From the NCBI GenBank assembly GCA_947245585.1, contig CAMXPV010000003.1:52950-116949 (forward strand): a stretch of DNA of 64,000 bases, in the 5' to 3' direction. Position 1 is the first letter of the stretch. The number at the start of each line of letters is the position of its first letter. Positions 39,260 through 47,824 of this stretch are shown piece after piece. The notes beneath the pieces were generated by a model that was given only the letters and a program-made list of their open reading frames with translations, was not told the DNA's origin and made no database searches. Origin of the DNA: an uncultured Lachnospiraceae bacterium. Its GTDB lineage: Bacteria; Bacillota; Clostridia; Lachnospirales; Lachnospiraceae. A program made the translations under genes and the position numbers.

Positions 39260-39381
39260 ATTCTCCTCCTGATATGCTCCGGATGTTCTTAATACGTCTG
39301 TAGCAGAGGACCACCCTTCATCACAACATTAATAACTTACCATATTGTGTTGGTAAATGCAAGAGGTTTTTATAATATAAT

Positions 39382-39419
39382 CTTACTGCGCGATAAAGGC
39401 AACTACGCCGTTTTCTTTC
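39382..39419 (-). pseudogene. 3' remnant of a third paralog of the secreted coiled-coil family
   Basis: Minus strand GAAAGAAAACGGCGTAGTTGCCTTTATCGCGCAGTAAG (KENGVVAFIAQ*); 33/38 identity to the 3' end of the 40424-41272 gene (KGNGVVAFIAQ*), most differences synonymous. Confidence 0.7.
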
Positions 39420-39430
39420 TGCTATATATC

Positions 39431-39658
39431 CTACATCATCAACAATCCGCTATTATTCATTTCTTCATGAATAAACTCTGCCCATTCCTCAACTGTATCA
39501 TGCTCAACATAATCTTTATCACGCCGCAATGCTTCAGATAAATAAGAATCGCGAACAGCACGATACGCCTCTACTTCATTCATATGATACTGTCTTATCA
39601 ATACATCTTTTACAAATTCCTTGAACTCTCTTATTTCTGCATTTGTCATACTGCTCAC
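39431..39658 (-). CDS. DUF3791 family small protein (candidate antitoxin partner)
   Basis: 75 aa, MSSMTNAEIREFKEFVKDVLIRQYHMNEVEAYRAVRDSYLSEALRRD; 4-bp ATGA overlap with upstream DUF3990 gene. Confidence 0.7.
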   Translation of the reverse strand: MSSMTNAEIREFKEFVKDVLIRQYHMNEVEAYRAVRDSYLSEALRRDKDYVEHDTVEEWAEFIHEEMNNSGLLMM

Positions 39659-40251
39659 CTTCTTTCCATCATTTTCATATATTTTTCTTTGTTTTTTATT
39701 ATATCACATGACAATAATGTTATGCAAGAATAAGCCTTTTGCGTATGAAATGAATATTGCAACGGATATGGTTTCCCATTATCTTTTAAAAAATTATGAA
39801 AATCGATATCTCTTGGAGATTTAACACCTTTATTAACCAAATATGCTATATTTGCTATACTCCCGTCGGCAATTTCTCCGTAGCAAATATCATATCTGCC
39901 ATCTTGATTATGTTCTTTTATATCATATGCATCCAATATTTCTTTTGTCAACCGATTATTTAAAACGAAATATCCCCATCTTTCGCTATGTCTTACATAT
40001 TGCGCTACTGTTAAATCTAAATCTTTTCTTAATGCAAAATTCATATTTACTATGTACGGCTCTTCAAGTTTTCTATATTTCCTGTTATACTTATCAGTCG
40101 CTCTCAATGCCGAAATTACCGCATGATCATAATTAGGTGTTGCATAAAATCCGGCCCCAAAATCAAGATACGGTTTACTATATTTCAAATCTATGCCATT
40201 TGTTATAATATTAATTGCAGAACTACAATTTGTACCATGATAAAGTTTCAC
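39655..40251 (-). CDS. DUF3990 family protein (ADP-ribosyltransferase-like; candidate toxin)
   Basis: KLYHGTNCSSAINIITNGIDL, YLDFGAGFYATPNYDHA, YDICYGEIADGSIANIAYLV. Confidence 0.75.
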   Translation of the reverse strand: MKLYHGTNCSSAINIITNGIDLKYSKPYLDFGAGFYATPNYDHAVISALRATDKYNRKYRKLEEPYIVNMNFALRKDLDLTVAQYVRHSERWGYFVLNNRLTKEILDAYDIKEHNQDGRYDICYGEIADGSIANIAYLVNKGVKSPRDIDFHNFLKDNGKPYPLQYSFHTQKAYSCITLLSCDIIKNKEKYMKMMERR

Positions 40252-40325
40252 ACTTATGCTCCTTTTTTAGCTAAATCATAACACAATTTACTATTCTATT
40301 AAAGAAATTTTATAGATTTATATGC

Positions 40326-40368
40326 AAAAAAAGCCACTGCCGTAGTCATATCACACGGCAGTGGCTTC
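40326..40368 (-). terminator. Terminator after paralog B
   Basis: Minus strand GAAGCCACTGCCG...CGGCAGTGGCTTTTTTT. Confidence 0.9.
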
Positions 40369-40423
40369 CCCACACTTATATACAAATTACAAAGTTTTCT
40401 ACTTTAATAACATTACGGAACGC

Positions 40424-41272
40424 TTACTGCGCGATAAACGCAACGACACCGTTCCCTTTCATATTCAGGGTTACATGGTCTGCTCTTACTTCCGCTACCT
40501 CTACGTCAACCCATGTGCCTGCATTGTACTGCAGGGCAATGATGCTCTCTTCCCCTGTGATGCCGGGTGTATAGAAGTTGATCGTCGCCTCCACTGCGGG
40601 ATAACTCACTTCAACCACATTCAAAACCGTTCCCTCCTGCTCGATGCGGACGGAATCCACATAAGCGCGGTTGGTCACCTTGCTGATAGACGCAGACATA
40701 TTGGTCACCTGTCCGTCTACAACAAGATTACCGCCCTGTCCTACGGTCATCGCATTCTCAATGCCGGGAGTGCTCACAACTGCATTATTGTAAAACTCGC
40801 CTGCGGACATATTTTTCTCTGCTGCTCTGTACATATCGCCTACATCGGCAAAACCTTCATCCATCGCTGCGCCCACCAGACGGACTGCCTCTGCGCTCGC
40901 CTGCTCCTGTATCAGGCGCTCTTTCGTAGCTTCTGCTTCCGCTCTTGCCTCTGCCTCACGCTCTGCGGCGGATTTGGAGTCGGAACTACTGGAACCAGAA
41001 TCGGAACTGGAGCCGCCATAGGAATCTGTAAGCACCCACTTTCCTCCTTTATACACATACATCTTAGATTCATTCGAACTCCACCAAAAATCACCCTCCG
41101 TCATGCCGCTAGTAGGTGCGTCCGCTTGATTAAACTGCTGTGGTCCATTTGATTCCGTCTGTTGTCCTCCGTTACCACCTGTTTCTTCTTCATCCGCCGC
41201 AAACACCGACATCGCCGATACCATCAAGCCCACCGCCAACATAAACGCCAACCATTTTCTTACTGTTCTCAT
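40424..41272 (-). CDS. Secreted coiled-coil protein, paralog B
   Basis: Signal peptide MRTVRKWLAFMLAVGLMVSAMSVFAADEE; Ser-rich linker; Ala/Glu-rich helix; C-terminal domain shared with 10601-11470. Confidence 0.88.
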   Translation of the reverse strand: MRTVRKWLAFMLAVGLMVSAMSVFAADEEETGGNGGQQTESNGPQQFNQADAPTSGMTEGDFWWSSNESKMYVYKGGKWVLTDSYGGSSSDSGSSSSDSKSAAEREAEARAEAEATKERLIQEQASAEAVRLVGAAMDEGFADVGDMYRAAEKNMSAGEFYNNAVVSTPGIENAMTVGQGGNLVVDGQVTNMSASISKVTNRAYVDSVRIEQEGTVLNVVEVSYPAVEATINFYTPGITGEESIIALQYNAGTWVDVEVAEVRADHVTLNMKGNGVVAFIAQ

Positions 41273-41377
41273 GATCCTTCTCCTCCTTAACAGGGATTTT
41301 CACACCGCTTGTCCTACTGCCCTTATCCCCTATCATTTTTTCATTTCTGGTACTTCTGAAGCCGCTTCATGATTCTT

Positions 41378-41406
41378 ATTATACAGTAGACATAACGCTT
41401 TTGCAA
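41378..41406 (-). promoter_or_regulatory. Canonical promoter of paralog B
   Basis: Minus strand TTGCAA-N17-TATAAT. Confidence 0.7.
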
Positions 41407-41440
41407 ACGTTTTTTAGATTATTTGTAAACTACAATATGT

Positions 41441-41468
41441 TGTATACCCCCCCCCGGAAATTTTTCAA
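41441..41468 (-). promoter_or_regulatory. Candidate upstream promoter with G9 spacer tract (paralog B)
   Basis: Minus strand TTGAAA-N16-TATACA; spacer ends CCGGGGGGGGG (G9 at 41447-41455); 15-mer CCGGGGGGGGGTATA identical to paralog A upstream. Confidence 0.5.
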
Positions 41469-41529
41469 CATCTTGTGGTTTTCCCATTTTCTGGAGTTTT
41501 GAGAGCCCTTTTTTTGCTCACAAAAGCAG

Positions 41530-41574
41530 AAAAAAAGTGCAAAATCCGAATCAATGTTTTCGGAATCTGCACCT
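41530..41574 (-). terminator. Terminator of the trmD operon
   Basis: Minus strand GGTGCAGATTCCGAA...TTCGGATTTTGCACTTTTTTT. Confidence 0.8.
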
Positions 41575-41643
41575 TCTGCTCTCCTATCAAAAGTTGCCTT
41601 TCATAAAAATAGCATACCAAACATTCGTAGGTAATAACATCCC

Positions 41644-42351
41644 CTAAAACTGCCTCTCCCTATACTTTTCATACAAATCAGGCCGTCTTTCTTTCGTCCG
41701 CAAAAGCGCCTGTTCCCTCCGCCATGCGTCCACCTTCGCGTGATCCCCCGAAAGCAAGATCTCCGGCACTCTCTTCTCATGCCAGATCTCCGGTCTGGAA
41801 TACTGCGGATACTCCAAAAGACCGTCCTCAAAGGACTCCGTCTGTGATGACTCCCCATTGTGGAGAACGCCGGGCACCAGTCTTGCGATGGCATCAGCCA
41901 TCACCATAGCGGGAAGTTCGCCCCCCGTCAGCACATAATCGCCGATGGAAACCTCATCCGTCACGATTTCTTCAAGCACCCTCTCATCAATTCCCTCATA
42001 ATGCCCGCAGAGAAAAATCAAATCGCTCTCCCCTGCCATTTCCTGCGCCATCTCCTGACAGAAAGTCTTTCCCTGCGGCGTGAGATAAATAACGCGGCTA
42101 GCCCTTTCCCTGCCAACGCGGTCAACAATCGACTGATAGGCATCAAATACCGGTTGGGCCTGCATCAGCATTCCCGCACCGCCTCCATAGGGATAGTCGT
42201 CCACCTTACCATGTTTGTCAAGCGTGTAGTCCCTGATATTAACCGCCTCTATAAAAATATGTCCGTTTTTCACTGCCCTTCCGAGAATGCTGGTATTCAG
42301 TCCCTGCATCACCATTTCGGGAAAGAGCGTCAAAATATGAAAATGTAACAT
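41644..42351 (-). CDS. trmD: tRNA (guanine-N1)-methyltransferase
   Basis: LTLFPEMVMQGLNTSILGRA, VDDYPYGGGAGMLMQ, FLCGHYEGIDERV. Confidence 0.97.
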   Translation of the reverse strand: MLHFHILTLFPEMVMQGLNTSILGRAVKNGHIFIEAVNIRDYTLDKHGKVDDYPYGGGAGMLMQAQPVFDAYQSIVDRVGRERASRVIYLTPQGKTFCQEMAQEMAGESDLIFLCGHYEGIDERVLEEIVTDEVSIGDYVLTGGELPAMVMADAIARLVPGVLHNGESSQTESFEDGLLEYPQYSRPEIWHEKRVPEILLSGDHAKVDAWRREQALLRTKERRPDLYEKYRERQF

Positions 42352-42878
42352 TATAACAACCCGTCCATAATATGCACCGTAATTTTCTTCTCTTCCATGT
42401 CAACCGTTTTCACACAGTCCTTGATCGCCGGAAGCAGCGCCTCCGTGCCGTCTGGCCTGCCCACCACATAAACATCATTTGCGCCAGTAGCCAGAACATC
42501 TTTCAGTGTACCGAGCGTTTCTCCCTCGTCCGTGACCACCAATGAGCCGATCAAATCGGCCACAAAATACTCGTCCTTTTTTAACTTAACCGCCTTGTCC
42601 CGCGTGACCAGAAGCTTTCCCTTCTTATATTTTTCCACGTCATTGATGGAATCATATCCCTTGAATTTCAAAATCACAAACTGTTTAAAAAATTTGACAC
42701 CCTCAATCTCCATGGAAATGCGCTCCCTCCCGGTATCTAGCGTCACTTCCTTCAATTTTTTAAAGCGGTTCGCGTCGTCCGTGGTGGGAAACACCTTGAC
42801 TTCTCCCCGGATTCCGTGGGTCTGGGTGATCACACCCACCTGTAACTCGTCATTCTTACTGTTGTCTGCCATTCCCAT
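42351..42878 (-). CDS. rimM: 16S rRNA processing protein RimM
   Basis: [24 protein letters not shown]. Confidence 0.95.
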   Translation of the reverse strand: MGMADNSKNDELQVGVITQTHGIRGEVKVFPTTDDANRFKKLKEVTLDTGRERISMEIEGVKFFKQFVILKFKGYDSINDVEKYKKGKLLVTRDKAVKLKKDEYFVADLIGSLVVTDEGETLGTLKDVLATGANDVYVVGRPDGTEALLPAIKDCVKTVDMEEKKITVHIMDGLL

Positions 42879-42963
42879 TCACAACTCCCTGATTTATCTT
42901 CTCCGCCTTCTGACTCGATTCGTATAAGCAGACCCCACAGATTCCTCTGTGGGGCCAGATTTG

Positions 42964-43191
42964 TCAGATGATCTCTACATCCACTCTCTTATTGTCCTTA
43001 GATGACGCGGCTTTGACAACAGAGCGGATCGCTTTCGCGATACGTCCCTGTTTCCCAATAACCTTTCCCATATCGGAGGGAGCCACATGAAGTTCCACGG
43101 TGATATTCTTACCGTCTTCCTTCTGTGTCACCACCACTTCGTCCGGGTTCTCAACAAGAGCTTTTGCGATCACTTCAACCAATTCTTTCAT
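42964..43191 (-). CDS. khpA: KH-domain RNA-binding protein KhpA (YlqC)
   Basis: VAPSDMGKVIGKQGRIAKAIRSVVKAAS. Confidence 0.93.
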   Translation of the reverse strand: MKELVEVIAKALVENPDEVVVTQKEDGKNITVELHVAPSDMGKVIGKQGRIAKAIRSVVKAASSKDNKRVDVEII

Positions 43192-43222
43192 AGTCCACCT
43201 CCAAAAGCGATCTGGAACTCTC

Positions 43223-43468
43223 TTACTTTGTCACGCCAACTGTCTTGAAGATACGGCTTACAATCTCTGTGGGCTGTGCACCGTTTGCGAGCCATTTCTT
43301 CGCTTCCTCCTCGTTTACCTTGTAAGTGCTGGGGTCAGTATTGGGATCGTATGTGCCGATCTCCGCAATACATCTGCCGTCTCTGGGGGATCTGGAATCT
43401 GCCACTACAATCCTGTAAAAAGGATGCTTCTTCTGTCCCATTCTTCTTAATCTGATCTTAACTGCCAT
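43223..43468 (-). CDS. rpsP: 30S ribosomal protein S16
   Basis: [31 protein letters not shown]. Confidence 0.97.
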   Translation of the reverse strand: MAVKIRLRRMGQKKHPFYRIVVADSRSPRDGRCIAEIGTYDPNTDPSTYKVNEEEAKKWLANGAQPTEIVSRIFKTVGVTK

Positions 43469-43509
43469 TTTTCTTTGCCTCCATTGTAAAATAATTTATT
43501 TTTGAAACC

Positions 43510-44877
43510 CTAAAATGGGAATTTCATACCACCCATGCCGCCGAACAGGCCGCGTCCCTTCTTACCGCCCATCATGCCGGGAAACTGTTTCATCATTTTC
43601 TGCGATTGTTCAAACTGTTTCATAAATCGGTTCACAACCGCAATGTCCACTCCGGCTCCTTTTGCAATTCGGCCTTTTCTACTGGGATTTAAAAGCTTGG
43701 GATTCTGCCGTTCCTCCGGTGTCATACTTAAAACAATCGCCTCCATGCGGGCCAACTGTTTTTCATCCACCGCAGATTCAATGTCTGCCATCTGTTTTCC
43801 CATACCGGGCATCATGCTTAAGATTCCGGAAAGGCCGCCCATGTTCCGCATTTGCTTCATGCTTTCAAGATAATCCTCGAAATCGAACTTGCCCTTCTTC
43901 ATGCGGGCAGCCATCTCTTTTTCTTTTTCTTCGTCTATGTCAAGATTCTGTTGCGCTTTCTCAATCAGCGTGAGCACATCACCCATGCCCAAAATCCGGT
44001 TCGCCATGCGGTCCGGATAAAACTGCTCCAAATCGGAAAGCTTCTCTCCCATACCGATATAGAGAATCGGCTTTCCCGTCACTGCCTTGATGGAAAGCGC
44101 CGCGCCGCCTCTGGAGTCACCGTCCATCTTGGACAATACCACGCCGTCTATCCCGACCTTCTCGTCAAATTCTTTTGCCACATTCACGGCATCCTGACCT
44201 GTCATGGCATCCACCACCAAAAGCGTCTGGTGTACCTCCATGCCGTTTTTAATCCCAATCAGCTCCGCCATCATCTCTTCATCTATGTGGAGCCGGCCTG
44301 CCGTATCCAGAATCACTACGTTGTGGCCGTTCTTCCTCGCATGCTCCAAAGCTGCCGCCGCAATGTCCGCCGGTCTGTGATTCTCCCCCATGGAAAACAC
44401 ATCGACCTGTTGCTTCTCTCCATTGATCTGTAACTGTTTAATCGCCGCCGGACGATAAACGTCACAGGCCACAAGCAGCGGTTTCTTTCCTTTCAGCTTA
44501 AGCTTCCCGGCGATCTTTGCCGTGGTGGTGGTCTTACCTGCACCCTGTAAGCCGCACATCATAATGACTGTGACTGCCTTGCCCGGCTGCATCTCAATCT
44601 CGGTTGTTTCGGAGCCCATCAGCGAGACCATCTCTTCGTTGACAATCTTAATGACCATCTGCCCGGGATTTAAGCCGTTCATCACATCGGCTCCGACGGC
44701 GCGCTCTTCCACAGCCTTTACAAACTGCTTCACCACCTTGAAGTTCACGTCTGCCTCCAAAAGAGCCATCTTGACCTCTTTCAGGGCAGTCCTGACATCC
44801 TCCTCCGTGAGGCGTCCCTTGCTCCTCAAATTTTTAAACACATTCTGCAGTTTATCCGTCAGACTCTCAAACGCCAT
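43510..44877 (-). CDS. ffh: Signal recognition particle protein Ffh
   Basis: MAFESLTDKLQNVFKNLRSKG, GLQGAGKTTTTAKIA, Met-rich M domain; start set to ATG 44877. Confidence 0.97.
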   Translation of the reverse strand: MAFESLTDKLQNVFKNLRSKGRLTEEDVRTALKEVKMALLEADVNFKVVKQFVKAVEERAVGADVMNGLNPGQMVIKIVNEEMVSLMGSETTEIEMQPGKAVTVIMMCGLQGAGKTTTTAKIAGKLKLKGKKPLLVACDVYRPAAIKQLQINGEKQQVDVFSMGENHRPADIAAAALEHARKNGHNVVILDTAGRLHIDEEMMAELIGIKNGMEVHQTLLVVDAMTGQDAVNVAKEFDEKVGIDGVVLSKMDGDSRGGAALSIKAVTGKPILYIGMGEKLSDLEQFYPDRMANRILGMGDVLTLIEKAQQNLDIDEEKEKEMAARMKKGKFDFEDYLESMKQMRNMGGLSGILSMMPGMGKQMADIESAVDEKQLARMEAIVLSMTPEERQNPKLLNPSRKGRIAKGAGVDIAVVNRFMKQFEQSQKMMKQFPGMMGGKKGRGLFGGMGGMKFPF

Positions 44878-44923
44878 CTGTCTTACGCCTTTCTCCACTG
44901 TACCGGAATGCCGGTACAATGAG

Positions 44924-45277
44924 CTATAGCTCCTGCATGATCTGATCAGACAAATCTCTGATCTGCGATCCGTAAAGTTTCTGGTCCTTCAGCTCTCCGC
45001 TCTCAAACCTGACGGAAAGCGCATTGATCTGCGAAATCTTTTCTTTGATACTCGCAAACCTGGCAACCAACTTAAGTTTCTCCTCATATCCCAAAAGCGT
45101 CTTATCGCATCGCTTCACAATATCGTGAACCGCCTGCCTGCTTATGCCCTCCGCCTCTGCGATCTCTCCGAGGGAAAGATTCTCATACACGACGCTCTCG
45201 TAGATTTCCTGTTGGTGCCCGGTCAGCAGATCTCCATAAAAATCATACAATAAACCCTGTTCTACGATCTTTTCCAT
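44924..45277 (-). CDS. YlxM/p13-like DNA-binding protein
   Basis: LLYDFYGDLLTGHQQEIYESVVYENLSLGEIAEAEGISRQAVHDIVKRCDKTL; upstream of ffh. Confidence 0.92.
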   Translation of the reverse strand: MEKIVEQGLLYDFYGDLLTGHQQEIYESVVYENLSLGEIAEAEGISRQAVHDIVKRCDKTLLGYEEKLKLVARFASIKEKISQINALSVRFESGELKDQKLYGSQIRDLSDQIMQEL

Positions 45278-45350
45278 GTTTTTCCCCTGCCAACTGTTTT
45301 CTCGGTAACAACAGCCGACTGTTGCATTGTACAATACTGGAAAGATCGTG

Positions 45351-46613
45351 TCAAGTGTTTTTTCTTGACAGCCCCGCATTCACCGAAAGTGCCGTCAAAA
45401 TCCCGTACACACAGATTGAGAACTCCCTCCACGTAAAATAAGAATTATCGCTAGAATGATGCATGGTCAGGTAATACCACAAAAACGGATAGAGCGCCAC
45501 CAACAGGATCCACGCGGTGACAGGAAAAACTTGTATTCCATTCCTGCGGAAGTTTATGATCACACACACCAGAAGCAATAACGCCAGACAAATCAAGACA
45601 GCCCAACTTGATTTCATATTGCAGGCATCAAAATTCAGCCACAAGGTAGTCGCAAAGGAACGCCCCTTTTCATAATGACCGCTTCTGAATTTCACCTGAT
45701 TTACCGCATCCATAATCACATTTTCATCCGTGAGAACGGATGCTGCAACCCACTTGGCTCCCCACATGCCCACATAGCCGATCCCCCAGGAAATCGTGTG
45801 AAATATAATATCTTTTATGCTTTTTTTCCAGTTTTCCCTGCACTCCTGGTCTATCGCCAGATAGGTAATCAGCGGAATGCCAAGTGTCACAAACGGATAG
45901 GTCAGCAGATCAAAAAAAGCGGTCAAAATACCCGTTAGCAAAAACAGATAATTGCGCCTCGTATCATTCAAATGCGCCCGCAATCCGACCAAGGCCATGG
46001 AAGCCAACAGCATCAGATAAAAGCAGGGAGAAAACTGCATGGAACTAAAAAGACTGAGCGGCGTCAGGAATAAATACATCCCAAAAAAGGGGATAACCAG
46101 TGCCTTCTCTCCTGTCGAAAACAGCAGATACAGAAACGCAAAAACCAAAGCAAGCTGTATCGCCATGTTAATCTGCCTGATCTCACCGTAGTTAAAAAAG
46201 CAAAGAAGCGGCCGCCACAAGATCTGATACCCATGCCAGTACCTTCCATAAGTCTCCACACTATAGTCTTTGTTTTCCAAAGCGATCATTTCATAGAAGG
46301 ATTCCATGGGATTGATTCCGCCCACCTGCACCCTTGTATCCAGCAGAATGTCCCTGATTCCATCGTCCGTTTCCGTATAGGCCGTGTTCAGCATCAACCC
46401 GTCCGTATAGCCGTCAAGCTGCGTCATCTTCACCGTTGGCCACATGAATGAGCCGAGTCCCTCTCTATGCATCAAAATGGCGGATTCCCAAGCATTGTCT
46501 TTCATCCTGTTCTGTGGAACAAGATAGGTCGCTGCAAGAGCCATCACTCCCACAACCGCGCCGATTGCAACAATCAAAATTTCCTTCAAAAATAACTTTG
46601 CGGTTTCTTTCAT
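45351..46613 (-). CDS. Polytopic membrane protein of unknown function (420 aa)
   Basis: Multiple hydrophobic segments; no confident family. Confidence 0.6.
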   Translation of the reverse strand: MKETAKLFLKEILIVAIGAVVGVMALAATYLVPQNRMKDNAWESAILMHREGLGSFMWPTVKMTQLDGYTDGLMLNTAYTETDDGIRDILLDTRVQVGGINPMESFYEMIALENKDYSVETYGRYWHGYQILWRPLLCFFNYGEIRQINMAIQLALVFAFLYLLFSTGEKALVIPFFGMYLFLTPLSLFSSMQFSPCFYLMLLASMALVGLRAHLNDTRRNYLFLLTGILTAFFDLLTYPFVTLGIPLITYLAIDQECRENWKKSIKDIIFHTISWGIGYVGMWGAKWVAASVLTDENVIMDAVNQVKFRSGHYEKGRSFATTLWLNFDACNMKSSWAVLICLALLLLVCVIINFRRNGIQVFPVTAWILLVALYPFLWYYLTMHHSSDNSYFTWREFSICVYGILTALSVNAGLSRKNT

Positions 46614-46814
46614 ATCGTTCTCTCCTCACGATTCAGCTTGTATCTTTGCCAAATTTTATATATTTTTTCGTAATAATTAATATATTATACTTTATATTTT
46701 GGCAGTGCGCAAGAATTCAGCGTTTACGGCGCTTTTCCACTGCTCCGGCCCCCGCTTCTCTCCTTGACAAATTTTTCCTTTGTTATAGAATAAATAGATC
46801 AGGAGGATAACGCT

Positions 46815-47582
46815 ATGTTTCAATTTTTGATTTGTTTTATCGCCGGGATCGGTGCCGGCCTAGGAACCGGCTTCGCCGGCATGAGCGCAGCCGCCGTCAT
46901 CAGTCCCATGTTGATCACTTTCCTGGGGCTTCCGGCATATGAAGCTGTGGGGATTGCCCTTGCAAGCGATGTCCTTGCAAGCGCCGTCAGTGCATACACC
47001 TACGGAAAAAACAAAAATCTTGATATCAAAAACGGTATTGTCATGATGGTCACTGTCCTGCTGTTTACACTGGTCGGAAGTTTTATCGCCAGTCTGGTTC
47101 CCAACACCACCATGGGCAGTTTTTCCGTATTTATGACATTGCTTCTTGGCATCAAGTTTATCGTAAAACCGGTTATGACTACCAAAGAAACCATGGCAGC
47201 GGTGAGCGTCAAAAAGCGCATTGTTCAGTCCATTCTGAGTGGCGCCGTTGTCGGTTTCATCTGCGGCTTTATCGGCGCAGGCGGTGGAATGATGATGCTC
47301 CTGCTTTTGACCAGTCTTTTAGGATATGAACTGAAAACAGCTGTCGGAACAAGTGTATTTATCATGACCTTTACAGCATTTACCGGAGCTGTCAGCCATT
47401 TTGCCATCGGCGGAATGCCGGATCTTCTGTGTCTGGTTTTCTGTGTTGCGTCCACTCTGCTTTGGGCCAGAATCGCCGCAAAATTCGCCAACAAGGCATC
47501 TGCCGCCACCCTAAACCGCGCCACCGGCGTTGTACTTGCCGTTCTGGGCATATCCATTCTCGCAGTAAATTATCTGAAATAA
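46815..47582 (+). CDS. TSUP family (TauE/SafE) membrane transporter
   Basis: IGAGLGTGFAGMSAAAVISPML, GFICGFIGAGGGMMMLLLLTSLLGYELKTAVGTS. Confidence 0.88.
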   Translation: MFQFLICFIAGIGAGLGTGFAGMSAAAVISPMLITFLGLPAYEAVGIALASDVLASAVSAYTYGKNKNLDIKNGIVMMVTVLLFTLVGSFIASLVPNTTMGSFSVFMTLLLGIKFIVKPVMTTKETMAAVSVKKRIVQSILSGAVVGFICGFIGAGGGMMMLLLLTSLLGYELKTAVGTSVFIMTFTAFTGAVSHFAIGGMPDLLCLVFCVASTLLWARIAAKFANKASAATLNRATGVVLAVLGISILAVNYLK

Positions 47583-47640
47583 AACGAGAAACAAGTGAAA
47601 AAACCCACAAAACAAGCTATGCAATCCGGCAAAAAAATGG

Positions 47641-47820
47641 TATAATGTACGCGATAGCAATGAGCAGTGCGTGGACAGAGGATAAGCGAAGAGGGGAGCT
47701 TGCTCACCGATACGTTTATCCGAATGGACACATAGGGCGAATGCCCGCTAACGAGGGAAACCGTAGGTTTTTCGAGTGCGCACTGCGGTTTCTTATGATA
47801 ATAATTTACAGGGGGATACT
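47641..47820 (+). ncRNA. Candidate structured leader RNA/riboswitch-like element
   Basis: Extended -10 (TGGTATAAT) then P1 GCAGTGCG/CGCACTGC (47664-47671/47779-47786), P2 GGATAAGCG/CGTTTATCC, P3 GGGC-GAAT-GCCC, P4 GGGAAACC-GTA-GGTTTTTC; GAAACC (47757-47762) can alternatively pair GGTTTC (47787-47792); followed by RBS AGGGGG and ATG 47825. Confidence 0.55.
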
Positions 47821-47824
47821 TGTT

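Noticed and set aside
39382-40460. 38-bp near-direct repeats interpreted as att sites of an integrative element
   Set aside because: Differences are mainly synonymous coding changes and no integrase is present; a truncated paralog explains the repeat better.
42926-42956. CCCCACAG/CTGTGGGG hairpin between khpA and rimM
   Set aside because: No following T-run on the transcribed strand; may be a processing or attenuation hairpin but support is weak.
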